The notes under the pieces are model-generated. The model was not told the DNA's origin and did not search any database. It saw only the letters and a list, made by a program, of their open reading frames with translations. Both the position numbers and the translations under genes were made by a program. A stretch of DNA of 64,000 nt from JAHCHG01 sp041745765 (lineage in GTDB: Bacteria > Acidobacteriota > Blastocatellia > Pyrinomonadales > Pyrinomonadaceae): assembly GCA_041745765.1 (NCBI GenBank), contig JBGTIH010000121.1, positions 1 through 64,000 on the forward strand. Direction: 5' to 3'. Positions 34,463 to 43,000 of the stretch are shown here, piece after piece. How positions within the stretch are numbered: the first letter of the stretch is position 1; the number at the start of each line of letters is the position of its first letter.

Positions 34463-35105
34463 TGCTTTTGTCAGTTTCTTCAACCTGCGTATCGATCCAG
34501 GATTCTTCGGTTGCCGGTTGCTGCCGGTCAACGGCGACTTTGCCTTCGAAAACTCCGCAGCCGTCAATTTTTACTTCCTCCGCATCGGTCGGAAGCATTA
34601 GATAAACTTTTGTTTCAACGTGCTGATTGCCGAAAACGTGGGCGTTGACCGGTTTTGTGCGCCGCAGCGGAACGATCTGCTCGAATTTTCCGAACGTAAT
34701 CGCGCCCGTCGGGCACACGCTCGCGCACATCGGCACCAAGCCTTCGCTCGTGCGGTCAAAGCACATATCGCACTTCATTTGCAGGTGCATTTCCGTGTTG
34801 TATTTCGGCACGCCGAACGGACAGGCGTTGACACAATTTCTGCAATCGAGACAGCGGGGTTTCAGCGCGGACATCACAATGCCGTCTTCGTTCATCTTGA
34901 TCGCGTCCGCCGGACAAACCAGCGCGCACGTCGGTTCGGTGCAGTGCATACAAACGGTCGGCATCGTCGCCGTCGTTTCCGCGCGGTCAATATAATCCAC
35001 AAAGATCATCGAATAACCTTTGTGCGTCGAGCATTCGCGGCACGCGGCAACGCACGAACGGCAACCGATACATCTTTGCGGATCTATAAACATTGTTTCT
35101 TCCAT
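34452..35105 (-). CDS. 4Fe-4S ferredoxin-type electron-transfer subunit
   Basis: 217 residues with four cluster sites typical of NrfC/HybA/DmsB-like subunits: CIGCRSCVAAC, CMHCTEPTCALVC, CLDCRNCVNAC and CDMCFDRTSEGLVPMC. It acts between Rieske protein and molybdopterin subunit. Directly follows the molybdopterin gene in the transcription order, after a heptad hairpin. Confidence 0.92.
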   Translation of the reverse strand: MEETMFIDPQRCIGCRSCVAACRECSTHKGYSMIFVDYIDRAETTATMPTVCMHCTEPTCALVCPADAIKMNEDGIVMSALKPRCLDCRNCVNACPFGVPKYNTEMHLQMKCDMCFDRTSEGLVPMCASVCPTGAITFGKFEQIVPLRRTKPVNAHVFGNQHVETKVYLMLPTDAEEVKIDGCGVFEGKVAVDRQQPATEESWIDTQVEETDKSNEF

Positions 35106-35108
35106 AAT

Positions 35109-35203
35109 TTTTCGATTTGATCTTTGATCTTTGATCTTTGAGAAATTTGTTTACGATTTGAGTCGTTAACAAAAGAATTTCAAAGATCAAAGATCGAAAA
35201 TCA
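35109..35203. repeat. Heptad array pair (unit TTTGATC) in the nitrate operon
   Basis: Left arm 35109-35148 and right arm 35177-35203. The right arm runs through the stop codon of the molybdopterin gene, and the left arm begins 4 nt from the ferredoxin ATG, so both genes may be affected by its folding. Confidence 0.8.
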
Positions 35204-37432
35204 TTTCCCCCTATTTACTTCGCTTAAACTCGCGCCTTTTCGTCCCTTTCCTAAAATCGGCAATTCCCTCGAATAGATTTTTTCGATCCGCGCGGCGCAC
35301 GCCTTGTATTCGGGGATTTTCGAAGTCGGGTCGAGCGCGGGATTCGTCAATTGATTCGCCGCCAATTCTTCGCCCCAGTGATACGGAATAAAAATCGTGT
35401 CGGGGCGGATGGTGCGCACGACGAGCGCGGGAAAAAAGCCGTTGCCGCGCCGTGAAATAACTTTTACGCGTTCGCCGTCGTTGATTTTCATTCTCTGCGC
35501 CGTTTCCGGGTGAATTTCGACATACGGCTCCGGGCATTGCTGCACGAGAAAACCGATGCGGCGCGTTTGATTGCCCGATAGATATTGATAAACGACGCGT
35601 CCGGTCGTCAGAATAAGCGGGAATTCTTCGTCAGGTTTTTCGTTCGCGCCTTTGTATTCGATGGGATGAAATTTCGCCTTGCCGTCATCGTGAGCGAATT
35701 TTTCTTCAAAAAGGCGCGGCGTTCCCGGATGATCGAGCGTCGGGCAGCCCCAGAAAACGCCGTTTTGTTTTTCGATCTTTTCGTAAGTGATGCCATAATA
35801 ATCGGCTTTTCCGCCTTTTGAAGCAACGCGCAGTTCATCGAAAATCTCGCGCGGAGAATTAAACGTAAAATATTTCCCGCGCCCCATCCGGCGGGCGATT
35901 TCCTGCAAAATCCACCAATCTTCCCGCGCTTCGCCGGGCGGATCGATCGCTTTGTTGGTTTTGATGACGCGACCTTCGCCGTTCGTCGTCGTGCCTTCGT
36001 CTTCCGCCCAGGTCGTGCCGGGCAGAACGACATCGGCATACCGCGCCGATTCCGACATAAAAAAGTCTATACAGACATTGAATTCCAAGCCTTCGAGCGA
36101 TTCGCGCACCTTGTTCGTATCGGGCAATGACACCATCATATTGCTGCAGATCGAAAGCAAACCTTTGATTTCGCCTTCGCGCATTTTCTGGAAAACTTCG
36201 ACCGCCGAAACTCCGGCTTGTGGCATCTCGGATTCGTCAATGCCCCAAACGCCCGAAATATATTGGCGGTGTTCGGGATTGAGAATCGAACGGTAGCCGG
36301 GCAATTGATCGGCTTTCTGCCCGTGTTCGCGTCCGCCCTGACCGTTTCCCTGTCCGGTAATCGTGCCGTAGCCGCGACCTTTCGCGCCGATTTTCCCCGT
36401 CGCCAAAACAATATTGATATAACTCAAAACATTTTCCGTGCCGTTTGAATGATGCTCGATTCCGCGGGCGTGCAAGATCATTCCGGTTTTCGCCCGACCG
36501 TAGAGCCGCGCCGCCTGAATGATTTTTTCAGCCGGAACACCGGAAATTTCCGAAGCGATTTCGGGCGTGTATTTGAGAGCCGTTTCTTTTGTCGCTTCCC
36601 AATCGTTGGTGCGGTTTTTGATAAAATCTTCGTCAATCAGATTTTCATTAATCAGGACATTTAAAATTCCGTTCGTGATCGCCACGTCCGTTCCGGGTTT
36701 GAGCTGCAAATGCAGATCGCCCTGGCGCGCCGTCGGAGTTTCGCGCGGATCGATGACGATCCAAACGCCGCCGTTGTCGCGCTGATTCCACAGAAAACCG
36801 TTGAGAATCGGGAAGGTTTCGGCGCAGTTGGCGCCCGCGATAATCAAAACTTCGGCATGCGGAATGTCCGACCAGGGATTTGCCGCGCGGTCGACGCCGA
36901 ACGCCTTATTGTTTCCGGCGGCGGCGGAAGCCATACAGAGCCTGCCGTTATAATCTATGTAGCGCGTCCCCAAACCGACGCGGGCGAATTTTCCGACGAG
37001 ATAGGTTTTTTCGGTCGTCAGGCTCGAACCCGAATAAACCGCAATCGCATCTTTGCCGTTTTTTGCCTGAATTTCCTTAAATTTTGCGACCACCAGATCG
37101 AGTGCTTCATCCCAAGAGACGCGTTCGAAATTGCCGTTTCGTTTAATTAAAGGATGAAGCAGACGGTCTGGGTGATGAGTTTGCAGGTAAGCCGTAACGC
37201 CCTTCGGACACAGGCGACCTTCGTTGACCGGAAAATCATAACGCGGTTCGAAACCGACGACTCTGTTTTTCTCGACCAGCAGATTCAGTCCGCACTGCAT
37301 TCCGCAATACGGGCAATGCGTCGGCACAACTTTGTCAATCACGCGGTCAGCCTGCCAACCGCCGTCCGGCGCGTCGTGCAGATGCGGTCCGAATTGCTCG
37401 ATAATTTTTTCTAAATTTTCTACTTTCGACAT
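35201..37432 (-). CDS. Molybdopterin oxidoreductase, nitrate-reductase type (NasA/NapA-like)
   Basis: 743 residues. The N-terminal [4Fe-4S] site is Cys40, Cys43, Cys47 (CPYCGMQC) and Cys75 (GRLCPKG). Mo-ligand Cys166 lies in YNGRLCMASA. Mopterin-binding repeats continue through the middle and the C-terminal MopB domain (GRVVYQYLSGNQTRR) closes it. With NarK and Rieske and ferredoxin partners, assimilatory or periplasm-free nitrate reduction is the best guess, but formate dehydrogenase-like relatives share this fold. Confidence 0.85.
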   Translation of the reverse strand: MSKVENLEKIIEQFGPHLHDAPDGGWQADRVIDKVVPTHCPYCGMQCGLNLLVEKNRVVGFEPRYDFPVNEGRLCPKGVTAYLQTHHPDRLLHPLIKRNGNFERVSWDEALDLVVAKFKEIQAKNGKDAIAVYSGSSLTTEKTYLVGKFARVGLGTRYIDYNGRLCMASAAAGNNKAFGVDRAANPWSDIPHAEVLIIAGANCAETFPILNGFLWNQRDNGGVWIVIDPRETPTARQGDLHLQLKPGTDVAITNGILNVLINENLIDEDFIKNRTNDWEATKETALKYTPEIASEISGVPAEKIIQAARLYGRAKTGMILHARGIEHHSNGTENVLSYINIVLATGKIGAKGRGYGTITGQGNGQGGREHGQKADQLPGYRSILNPEHRQYISGVWGIDESEMPQAGVSAVEVFQKMREGEIKGLLSICSNMMVSLPDTNKVRESLEGLEFNVCIDFFMSESARYADVVLPGTTWAEDEGTTTNGEGRVIKTNKAIDPPGEAREDWWILQEIARRMGRGKYFTFNSPREIFDELRVASKGGKADYYGITYEKIEKQNGVFWGCPTLDHPGTPRLFEEKFAHDDGKAKFHPIEYKGANEKPDEEFPLILTTGRVVYQYLSGNQTRRIGFLVQQCPEPYVEIHPETAQRMKINDGERVKVISRRGNGFFPALVVRTIRPDTIFIPYHWGEELAANQLTNPALDPTSKIPEYKACAARIEKIYSRELPILGKGRKGASLSEVNRGK

Positions 37433-37435
37433 AAA

Positions 37436-37836
37436 TTAAAAACTTGTTTCAGCAAGAGTTTTTCTTTCGCGGAATCTTGCCGCCAGATAAGGCGCAAAAA
37501 CCATAAACAAAATAACCCATCAGCCCGCCGCGCGAAACGTCGTAATCTTCCAGCATTCGCTCGCGTGAATAATTCAAAACGAAAATTTGCAAACCGAATT
37601 CAAACGCAGGCGTCAAAATTGCCCACATCAATCCGACGGCAAAAAGCTGTTTTGCACTCTCGGCGCGAATCCAGCGAATAAACAAATAAGCAATCAGGAA
37701 AATCAGCGCCATTCCGGTAAAAAAGTGATTCGCCGCGCCGGAAAATCTCCGACAATCGGTGCGAGCAAAATCTGCCGGAGCGTGCCGTGATGCTTTCGAC
37801 AAAAACAATGACGAGCCAGACTGAAAAACCTCTCAA
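37436..37836 (-). pseudogene. Membrane protein gene broken by about three frameshifts
   Basis: Pieces in different frames recombine into one 130-residue membrane protein: start FSVWLVIVFVESI, then HGTLRQILLAPIVGDFPARR (one base missing near 37790), then FFTGMALIFLIAYLFIRWI (shift near 37735) and RGGLMG followed by LFMVFAPYLAARFRERKTL (shift near 37515-37520) ending at 37436, four bases before the reductase start. The restored form matches a small family of integral membrane proteins. Several indels in one gene suggest real decay rather than single base-calling errors, but check reads. Confidence 0.65.
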
Positions 37837-37849
37837 AAGTTACACAAAA

Positions 37850-38707
37850 CTATTTTTCAAACTCGTATTCTGCCTCGACAATGCGTCCGCGCCAATACGG
37901 TTTTTTGCCTTTGGGCAAATGCCATTCAACTTCGCCTTCTATCGGAACCATCATTCCGCTGCGTTGCTCGTAATTCCAAAAACGCCCTGCCCACGGAAAA
38001 GGCTCGTATTCGCCGTTAATTTCATAAAAGCGCCCGGGCGAAAAAATGCCGGTAATCTCACCTCTTTCGCCGAAGGTAAATTCGAGCGAAACCATTATAC
38101 CGAAATCGGTCAAAACAGCCCGCGACCGATTTTCGTCAATCGGTTCCCAGCGGAGATTCTCGCGAGGAAGCAGTGCGGTCGGCAGCCAAGCAGACTCTGC
38201 CAGAAATCTTAAAAGCGCGCCTTGCGCCAATTTTTCGTTGTTGTTGTCGGCATTCATTACGGTAAAAGTCCCGAAAATTTTTGCCGTCATCGAGCCTTGC
38301 CCGCCTTCATAGCCGTCGCGAACGCGGACAGTCATCAGCGGATTCATTTGCATTTTCGCATCCCACACAAATGCGGGCGGATTTCGGTTGAAATACTGTT
38401 CGGATTCAAAAGGAATCCACTTATCGTTTAGATTAAACTCGCCCGCGTGACGAATTCGCGCCGTTTTAACAATCGGCTGACCGTGTTTTAAGGCGAACCG
38501 GAAATAACGTGCCACCGGCGCCGGCAGGTTTTCAAAATCAGCCAACGACACGGTTTTAGCGCCGTTTGAGATAGCTTCCTGCTTGAGCTTCTCAACCATT
38601 TGTGCGGTCTCGGCGTTCCATTGCCCCGCGCCGTTCCAGAGCGCGAAGCCGACGCCCGCGCCCGCTAAACCTAAACCTGCCAAAGTAAATTTCGTCCAAT
38701 TTTTCAT
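37850..38707 (-). CDS. DUF6544/DUF6920-like membrane-anchored protein
   Basis: About 285 residues from ATG 38707 (ATGA overlap with the preceding stop). One N-terminal hydrophobic segment (LAGLGLAGAGVGFALW), then a beta-rich domain with PAPVARYFRFALKHGQPI and RWEPIDENRSRAVL, patterns seen in DUF6544-type proteins of unknown function. Coupled to the DUF2867 gene. Confidence 0.7.
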   Translation of the reverse strand: MKNWTKFTLAGLGLAGAGVGFALWNGAGQWNAETAQMVEKLKQEAISNGAKTVSLADFENLPAPVARYFRFALKHGQPIVKTARIRHAGEFNLNDKWIPFESEQYFNRNPPAFVWDAKMQMNPLMTVRVRDGYEGGQGSMTAKIFGTFTVMNADNNNEKLAQGALLRFLAESAWLPTALLPRENLRWEPIDENRSRAVLTDFGIMVSLEFTFGERGEITGIFSPGRFYEINGEYEPFPWAGRFWNYEQRSGMMVPIEGEVEWHLPKGKKPYWRGRIVEAEYEFEK

Positions 38708-39414
38708 TTTCCACCCGCCGCTTTCGCACTGACCAAGCCGTTTGGAAATTCGCGCTGCCATTTTTGCTCTACACTTTTTTCTATAGCCGGATAAATCAAC
38801 TGTTTCAGAACCGGCGAAATGAGCGACATATAAATCGGCGTTCGCCAGTTCAGATTTTTGACATAGACAGCGTTATAAAAATTGTATCTGTCCGCCGTGG
38901 GCTCCGAAGCTATGACCCAGAAGCAATGCACGGTTTTGTTGACGATTTCCAGAACCATCTCGTTTTCAAAGCAGTATAAAACCTGACTGATACCGCGTAC
39001 TTCGCCTGGCGGAACCAGCGATTTAGCGCGTTCTTCGGCGGTCAGGCGCGGCAGATAGGAAACCTCTCGAACGAGCTGCGGTACTTTATCCCAATGCATA
39101 ATTTTTCCGATCATCCCGCGCAGATCGAACAAGGTTTTCGTCACCGTTCCGAGTTCGACTTTGCCGAGATCGCTTAAACCCGCGGCGTCGTAAATTTCCG
39201 CAATCGTCATCTCCTCGCGTCCGCCTTTTAGTTCCGCATAATCAAGACTGTGCAACGGAATTCCGTCGAGAAAATTGTGTGCTTTGAGCGGCAACCGGTT
39301 ATACTTTTCCTTGACTTCTTCGTTTTCCGCCAAATTTTGCGGGCGAATAAATAGCAGATACGCGGCGAGTAGTCCCGCTCCGCCGACAATTGCTGTTTTT
39401 GTAATGGTTTTCAT
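38704..39414 (-). CDS. DUF2867-domain protein
   Basis: 236 residues with an N-terminal hydrophobic helix (TAIVGGAGLLAAYLLFI) and a SRPBCC-like domain of the DUF2867 type: VLYCFENEMVLEIVNKTVHC and WRTPIYMSLISPVLKQLI. Function unknown. It is the second gene of a four-gene row with GerW, nitroreductase and DUF6544 genes, each with a TTCTCC-type ribosome-binding complement upstream. Confidence 0.75.
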   Translation of the reverse strand: MKTITKTAIVGGAGLLAAYLLFIRPQNLAENEEVKEKYNRLPLKAHNFLDGIPLHSLDYAELKGGREEMTIAEIYDAAGLSDLGKVELGTVTKTLFDLRGMIGKIMHWDKVPQLVREVSYLPRLTAEERAKSLVPPGEVRGISQVLYCFENEMVLEIVNKTVHCFWVIASEPTADRYNFYNAVYVKNLNWRTPIYMSLISPVLKQLIYPAIEKSVEQKWQREFPNGLVSAKAAGGK

Positions 39415-39454
39415 AAATTTTCTCCTTCATCCGCAAATTTTAATTTTCTTCAAT

Positions 39455-39847
39455 TTACGACTTCCGCCGGGCGCGGTTTAACCCGAATAATCTGGTCATT
39501 CCCCAGGTCGTGAGCAAAATCACCGACGCGGCTGAGGCGATTGCCGCGATTAATGCGAGTGGGTCGCGCGTGGTACGAAACCGCGTCTTGCCGTTTTTGA
39601 TTTCGATGTAACCGATTGGCTTTATGACCGCGCCGCCGCCGCCGCCCGAACCTGCATTCGCGTCATCTTTACCGCTTCCGCCGCCGAAACCGTAAATGGC
39701 TTTGGCGACCGTGATGACGGTTACGCCGTCGCGCTCGACCGGCTCGCCGTAGATGTATTTGGCATTGGCGGTAATTCCGATTTTTTGCGCCAGGCGTTCG
39801 ATAAACGAAGTTTCGGCAGCCTGCATTTTGTTTTGCTTATCAGACAT
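39455..39847 (-). CDS. GerW/YtfJ-type protein
   Basis: 130 residues. KIGITANAKYIYGEPVERDG, then a Gly/Ala-rich loop and GYIEIKNGKTRFRTTR match the GerW/YtfJ sporulation-protein fold, which is also common in non-spore-formers. A C-terminal membrane helix follows (ALIAAIASAASVILLTTWG). Function outside Firmicutes is unclear. Confidence 0.78.
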   Translation of the reverse strand: MSDKQNKMQAAETSFIERLAQKIGITANAKYIYGEPVERDGVTVITVAKAIYGFGGGSGKDDANAGSGGGGGAVIKPIGYIEIKNGKTRFRTTRDPLALIAAIASAASVILLTTWGMTRLFGLNRARRKS

Positions 39848-39861
39848 TTTTTTTCTCCATT

Positions 39862-40875
39862 CTAATCCGCGATTACTTCCTCAATTGGTCGGCGCTGCGG
39901 GTGCGTTTCCGAAAATTCTGCAAAACCGAGCAGAAACGGCTGCTGTGGAAATTGTTCGGTTTGAGGAATCATTTTCCTAAGTTCTTCCTTGTGTTCGGGA
40001 ATCTGCACGATCTGGCTCATCGGGCGCACGCCGAGACCAAATTTTCTTGCCGTGAGATAAATTCTTTCAAAAACCTGCCCGGTTTTGACCTGCGAGATGC
40101 GATTGTTTTCCGCACTCGTAATCAAACCCAGAACCGGCGCGCTGCGCAAAACTTTTCGGTCGCTTTTGGCGGTCGAACTGCCGAGATCGAGATACGCGAC
40201 GGCAAGGCTTCCGATCTGCGCCATCAGCCACGAATTACCGAAAACACCCTGCCCGATCCAATACGACAATTCCTCTCGAAAAGCGGGATCGGCAAATTGT
40301 TTCGCATCGCTTCGGACAATCAAATCTTCGATTTGCCCACGCGTTTTTTCGTCGCTTGTCAGATACAGATTTAAGCCGCTTTCATCACAGCACTTTTCGA
40401 TTTCAAGCAAAACTTCGGGCGAAATTTCTTTTTCCGAAAAATTTCCGTGAAAAGTCGAGCGAACGGGAATAAATTCGAATAAATTCGCGCGGGATTCTTT
40501 ATCAACGATTTCCGCCTCAGAAAGCGTAACGCGGGCGACCTGAGTTTCATTTCCGGCTTGCGGAAAATATTCCGGTTCCGCCTCGAATCCAAAACGCGCG
40601 GCGGCGATCAAAAGATTCTCAAGAGCGCAGCCGATGCTGATAAACATTTCGCGCATGTCGGCGTCGGCAATCTTCAGCCAGCGCGATTCATCGGCGGAAA
40701 TCTCTATACGATCATCGCCCGCGATCTTAAACTTCCAGGGCTGCGTGTTATGACTTGATGGCGCGAGCGTCGCGCAGGCGATTAAAAATTTCAATTTGTC
40801 CGGCATTGCGGCATCGTGCGGAAAATCATTTTCCAAAATTTGCCAAGCGTTTTCTTTTTTTGCGTAACCTAACAT
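39862..40875 (-). CDS. Nitroreductase-family protein, Acg type
   Basis: 337 residues containing two degenerate nitroreductase folds, as in the mycobacterial dormancy protein Acg. Recognisable parts are ACATLAPSSHNTQPWKFKI near the N-terminus, and the C-terminal GVRPMSQIVQIPEHKEEL. Acg proteins bind FMN but lack classical reductase activity and are induced by hypoxia/nitric oxide. This fits a nitrosative-stress cluster. It is first of the four-gene row. Confidence 0.85.
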   Translation of the reverse strand: MLGYAKKENAWQILENDFPHDAAMPDKLKFLIACATLAPSSHNTQPWKFKIAGDDRIEISADESRWLKIADADMREMFISIGCALENLLIAAARFGFEAEPEYFPQAGNETQVARVTLSEAEIVDKESRANLFEFIPVRSTFHGNFSEKEISPEVLLEIEKCCDESGLNLYLTSDEKTRGQIEDLIVRSDAKQFADPAFREELSYWIGQGVFGNSWLMAQIGSLAVAYLDLGSSTAKSDRKVLRSAPVLGLITSAENNRISQVKTGQVFERIYLTARKFGLGVRPMSQIVQIPEHKEELRKMIPQTEQFPQQPFLLGFAEFSETHPQRRPIEEVIAD

Positions 40876-41058
40876 ATCTTTTCTCCTTCAAATTACATGT
40901 TTCTAAATGAACGCTCTTTGCAGTCGCAAAAGATGTGCCGCCTTATTTTCGCTGTATTTATTGGTATTTAATAAAAAGACAAAGGGTAATTAGCGGAATT
41001 TTCCGCAAACAGCGCGAGGTTTTTCGCAGTTGAGAAATTTGATTTTTTCAAAAAAAGC

Positions 41059-41091
41059 GTTGAGGTGAAAGCAAAACGCTTTCACCTCAAC
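41059..41091 (-). terminator. Terminator for the NarI-like gene
   Basis: Perfect 14-bp stem GTTGAGGTGAAAGC / GCTTTCACCTCAAC with a 5-nt loop. Read on the minus strand it is followed by CGCTTTTTT, so it ends the gene at 41173. A second weaker stem (CCTGACAG/CTGTCAGG) lies at 41132-41153. Confidence 0.8.
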
Positions 41092-41172
41092 ATTCGGACA
41101 GGGATGTTACTGATTTTCAAACATCTTTCCTGACAGAAATTGCTGTCAGGACATCTTTAAAAGTTGCTCAAA

Positions 41173-42264
41173 TTATTTATCCTCAGCTCGCGTGCCGACG
41201 AAGACTTTCTCCTTTGTCTTCGGCAGCGAAGCATACGCCAGACCGCGCATAATTCGTTTGCAGCGCGGGCAGTAATCCTGCAATGTGTGTCCGTTTTCCA
41301 AACGGTAATCAAAACCGAGTTGTCCGACAACCTTGTTCAAATCGTCAATCCAGATTTTGCCCATAAACATCGTGCCGCAGCGCGGACAAACTGCCTGTTC
41401 CATTTCCATTGAACGCTGTTGATAAAGTTCGACGCCGATTGAAGCCGGACGCTGTACGATGTGAAAAAGTTTACCGAACGGCAGATAAAAAAGCGTCATA
41501 ATGACGACCGCCTGATGCGAAAGCGCGATAAACGCATACATATAACCTTCAAACCAGAGGCTCGAAGCCGTCAGCATCAGACCCGAAACCGAGATTGCGA
41601 TCAAAAGAAGATGCGGCGTAAAGTCGAGCAGAAACGATTGATAGGCAATCGCGCCGCGGTCTTTTAACCGGCGGTTAATGGCAATCGCGCAGCCGGCGAT
41701 GACCATAATCGCCGTAAAATCGAGAGCGTGAAACGTAACCCAGGCGATCAGGCTTCTGCCTTCCATCAGCTGCAGCGGAAAACCGAACAGATAAGCGCGA
41801 TAACCCGAATCGCCTTCGAGTTTGAAATGTACCCAGCCGAACGAGAGCGGAAACGTAATGGCGGCGGCGAGCAGACAGCCCCACATAATCAGAAAATGCG
41901 TCAGCCAGCGCATAAAGCCGCGTTTGAAAATAAAATGCTGGGCAAGCAGATTTTTACCGATCGTTTCGGCGGCGCTTGTCGTATTTTTCGCCAGTTTGTC
42001 GCGCTGTCGGAACAGCTGCCAGCCGCGTTTCCAATAAGCGCGGGTTGCCGGACGCTGCAGCCAGATGGCATAGCGGAAAACAATCGCGCCGAGCGCGACG
42101 ATGCTCGCAATCGTATAGCCGAAAAGTGCGGAATCGAAATGTTCGAGATTGCGCGAGCCGATGATGACCAGCGCGGTCAGACCGACGGCGGCAAGTATTC
42201 CGAAAATCGTCGGACGCGAATAACTGATTTCTGTCGGATTATGTTTTTGCGCTACAATTGCCAT
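41173..42264 (-). CDS. NarI-like cytochrome b with C-terminal zinc ribbons
   Basis: 363 residues. About five membrane helices with conserved histidines (FMRWLTHFLIMWG, FHALDFTAIMVIAG and ALSHQAVVIMTLFYLPFGKLFHI) suited to two b hemes, as in respiratory nitrate reductase gamma and related quinol-oxidising subunits. Unusually, the C-terminus has two zinc-ribbon-like Cys pairs (CPRCGTMF and CPRCKRIM). It may be the menaquinol entry point for the nearby reductase. The upstream spacer is filled by a MITE-like element. Confidence 0.7.
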   Translation of the reverse strand: MAIVAQKHNPTEISYSRPTIFGILAAVGLTALVIIGSRNLEHFDSALFGYTIASIVALGAIVFRYAIWLQRPATRAYWKRGWQLFRQRDKLAKNTTSAAETIGKNLLAQHFIFKRGFMRWLTHFLIMWGCLLAAAITFPLSFGWVHFKLEGDSGYRAYLFGFPLQLMEGRSLIAWVTFHALDFTAIMVIAGCAIAINRRLKDRGAIAYQSFLLDFTPHLLLIAISVSGLMLTASSLWFEGYMYAFIALSHQAVVIMTLFYLPFGKLFHIVQRPASIGVELYQQRSMEMEQAVCPRCGTMFMGKIWIDDLNKVVGQLGFDYRLENGHTLQDYCPRCKRIMRGLAYASLPKTKEKVFVGTRAEDK

Positions 42265-42293
42265 AACGAAACTCGGATTTTTTTCGCACCTAA

Positions 42294-42605
42294 CAATACC
42301 TTCGCCAATTTTGGGCGAAATACAAAAATAGAATAGTTGAAAACAAAAGGTTTGAAAAATTAAGCAAAAATTTGAAAATAATTAAAAAGGCTTCTGGAAA
42401 ATGCTAGACCTGTTTTAATTATAAAGAACGTTTTTCCTATACTTCCAAAGTCAATAAAAACAATATCCAAAGTATATTTTTCAAATCCGATTTTGGCGTT
42501 AAGGTATTGCAGTTTAGTTCTTTTTTTGAAGCTTAATCTAAACCGGAAATATCTGTCTATGTGGCAACGCACATATAAATCCTTCTTAATTTGGCGAAGG
42601 TATTG
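42294..42605. mobile_element. MITE-like element, 312 bp, 15-bp perfect terminal inverted repeats with 6-bp target duplication
   Basis: Termini CAATACCTTCGCCAA (42294-42308) and its exact complement (42591-42605) are flanked on both sides by ACCTAA (42288-42293 and 42606-42611). The interior is far more A+T-rich than neighbouring genes. A near copy of the terminus (TTGGCGTTAAGGTATTG) lies inside. A 70-codon minus frame within it (42360-42572) shows no family features. Confidence 0.88.
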
Positions 42606-42750
42606 ACCTAAGCCATTTTTAAGAAAACTGTTTTGAATTGCTTTTCAAAGCTGACGGAACGTGTAATTTGTTTTAATTTCATTAATTTCATTAAATACTT
42701 AATTTATAACTGCTTGATGCTGAATTATGACATTTGTTAAGTAAAGGTTT

Positions 42751-42768
42751 CTGTGACTTCAGTCACAG
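42751..42768. promoter_or_regulatory. Crp/Fnr-type palindrome 1 upstream of ric
   Basis: CTGTGACTTCAGTCACAG contains the Crp consensus TGTGA-N6-TCACA exactly. It lies 232 nt before the ric ATG. Confidence 0.65.
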
Positions 42769-42921
42769 TAGGCAATCTTTTTAAACGATGATTTAAAAAA
42801 ATCGCCGCCGGAAAATTATTTGACAGCAAATAAGGATGCTGCTCTCAAGACCGCCAATCTATATTCCAAATCAAACTACACTGATCTTAAATTTTTGTAT
42901 TTCAATAAATCTTTTGTTCCG

Positions 42922-42935
42922 GTGATTTAAGTCAC
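42922..42935 (+). promoter_or_regulatory. Crp/Fnr-type palindrome 2 upstream of ric
   Basis: GTGATTTAAGTCAC, a second site of the same type. A -10-like TTTATT at 42957-42962 would put it about 41 nt upstream of a transcript start near 42970, the classical class II activator position. Confidence 0.6.
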
Positions 42936-43000
42936 TGCTCGGACGCTTCCCGACGGTTTATTCTTTAAATTCATAAACTTTAGGAGGTTTATTATTTATA

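Noticed and set aside
42360..42572. 70-codon minus-strand frame inside the 312-bp MITE-like element
   Set aside because: No family signature, A+T-biased residues, and no ribosome-binding site; likely chance.
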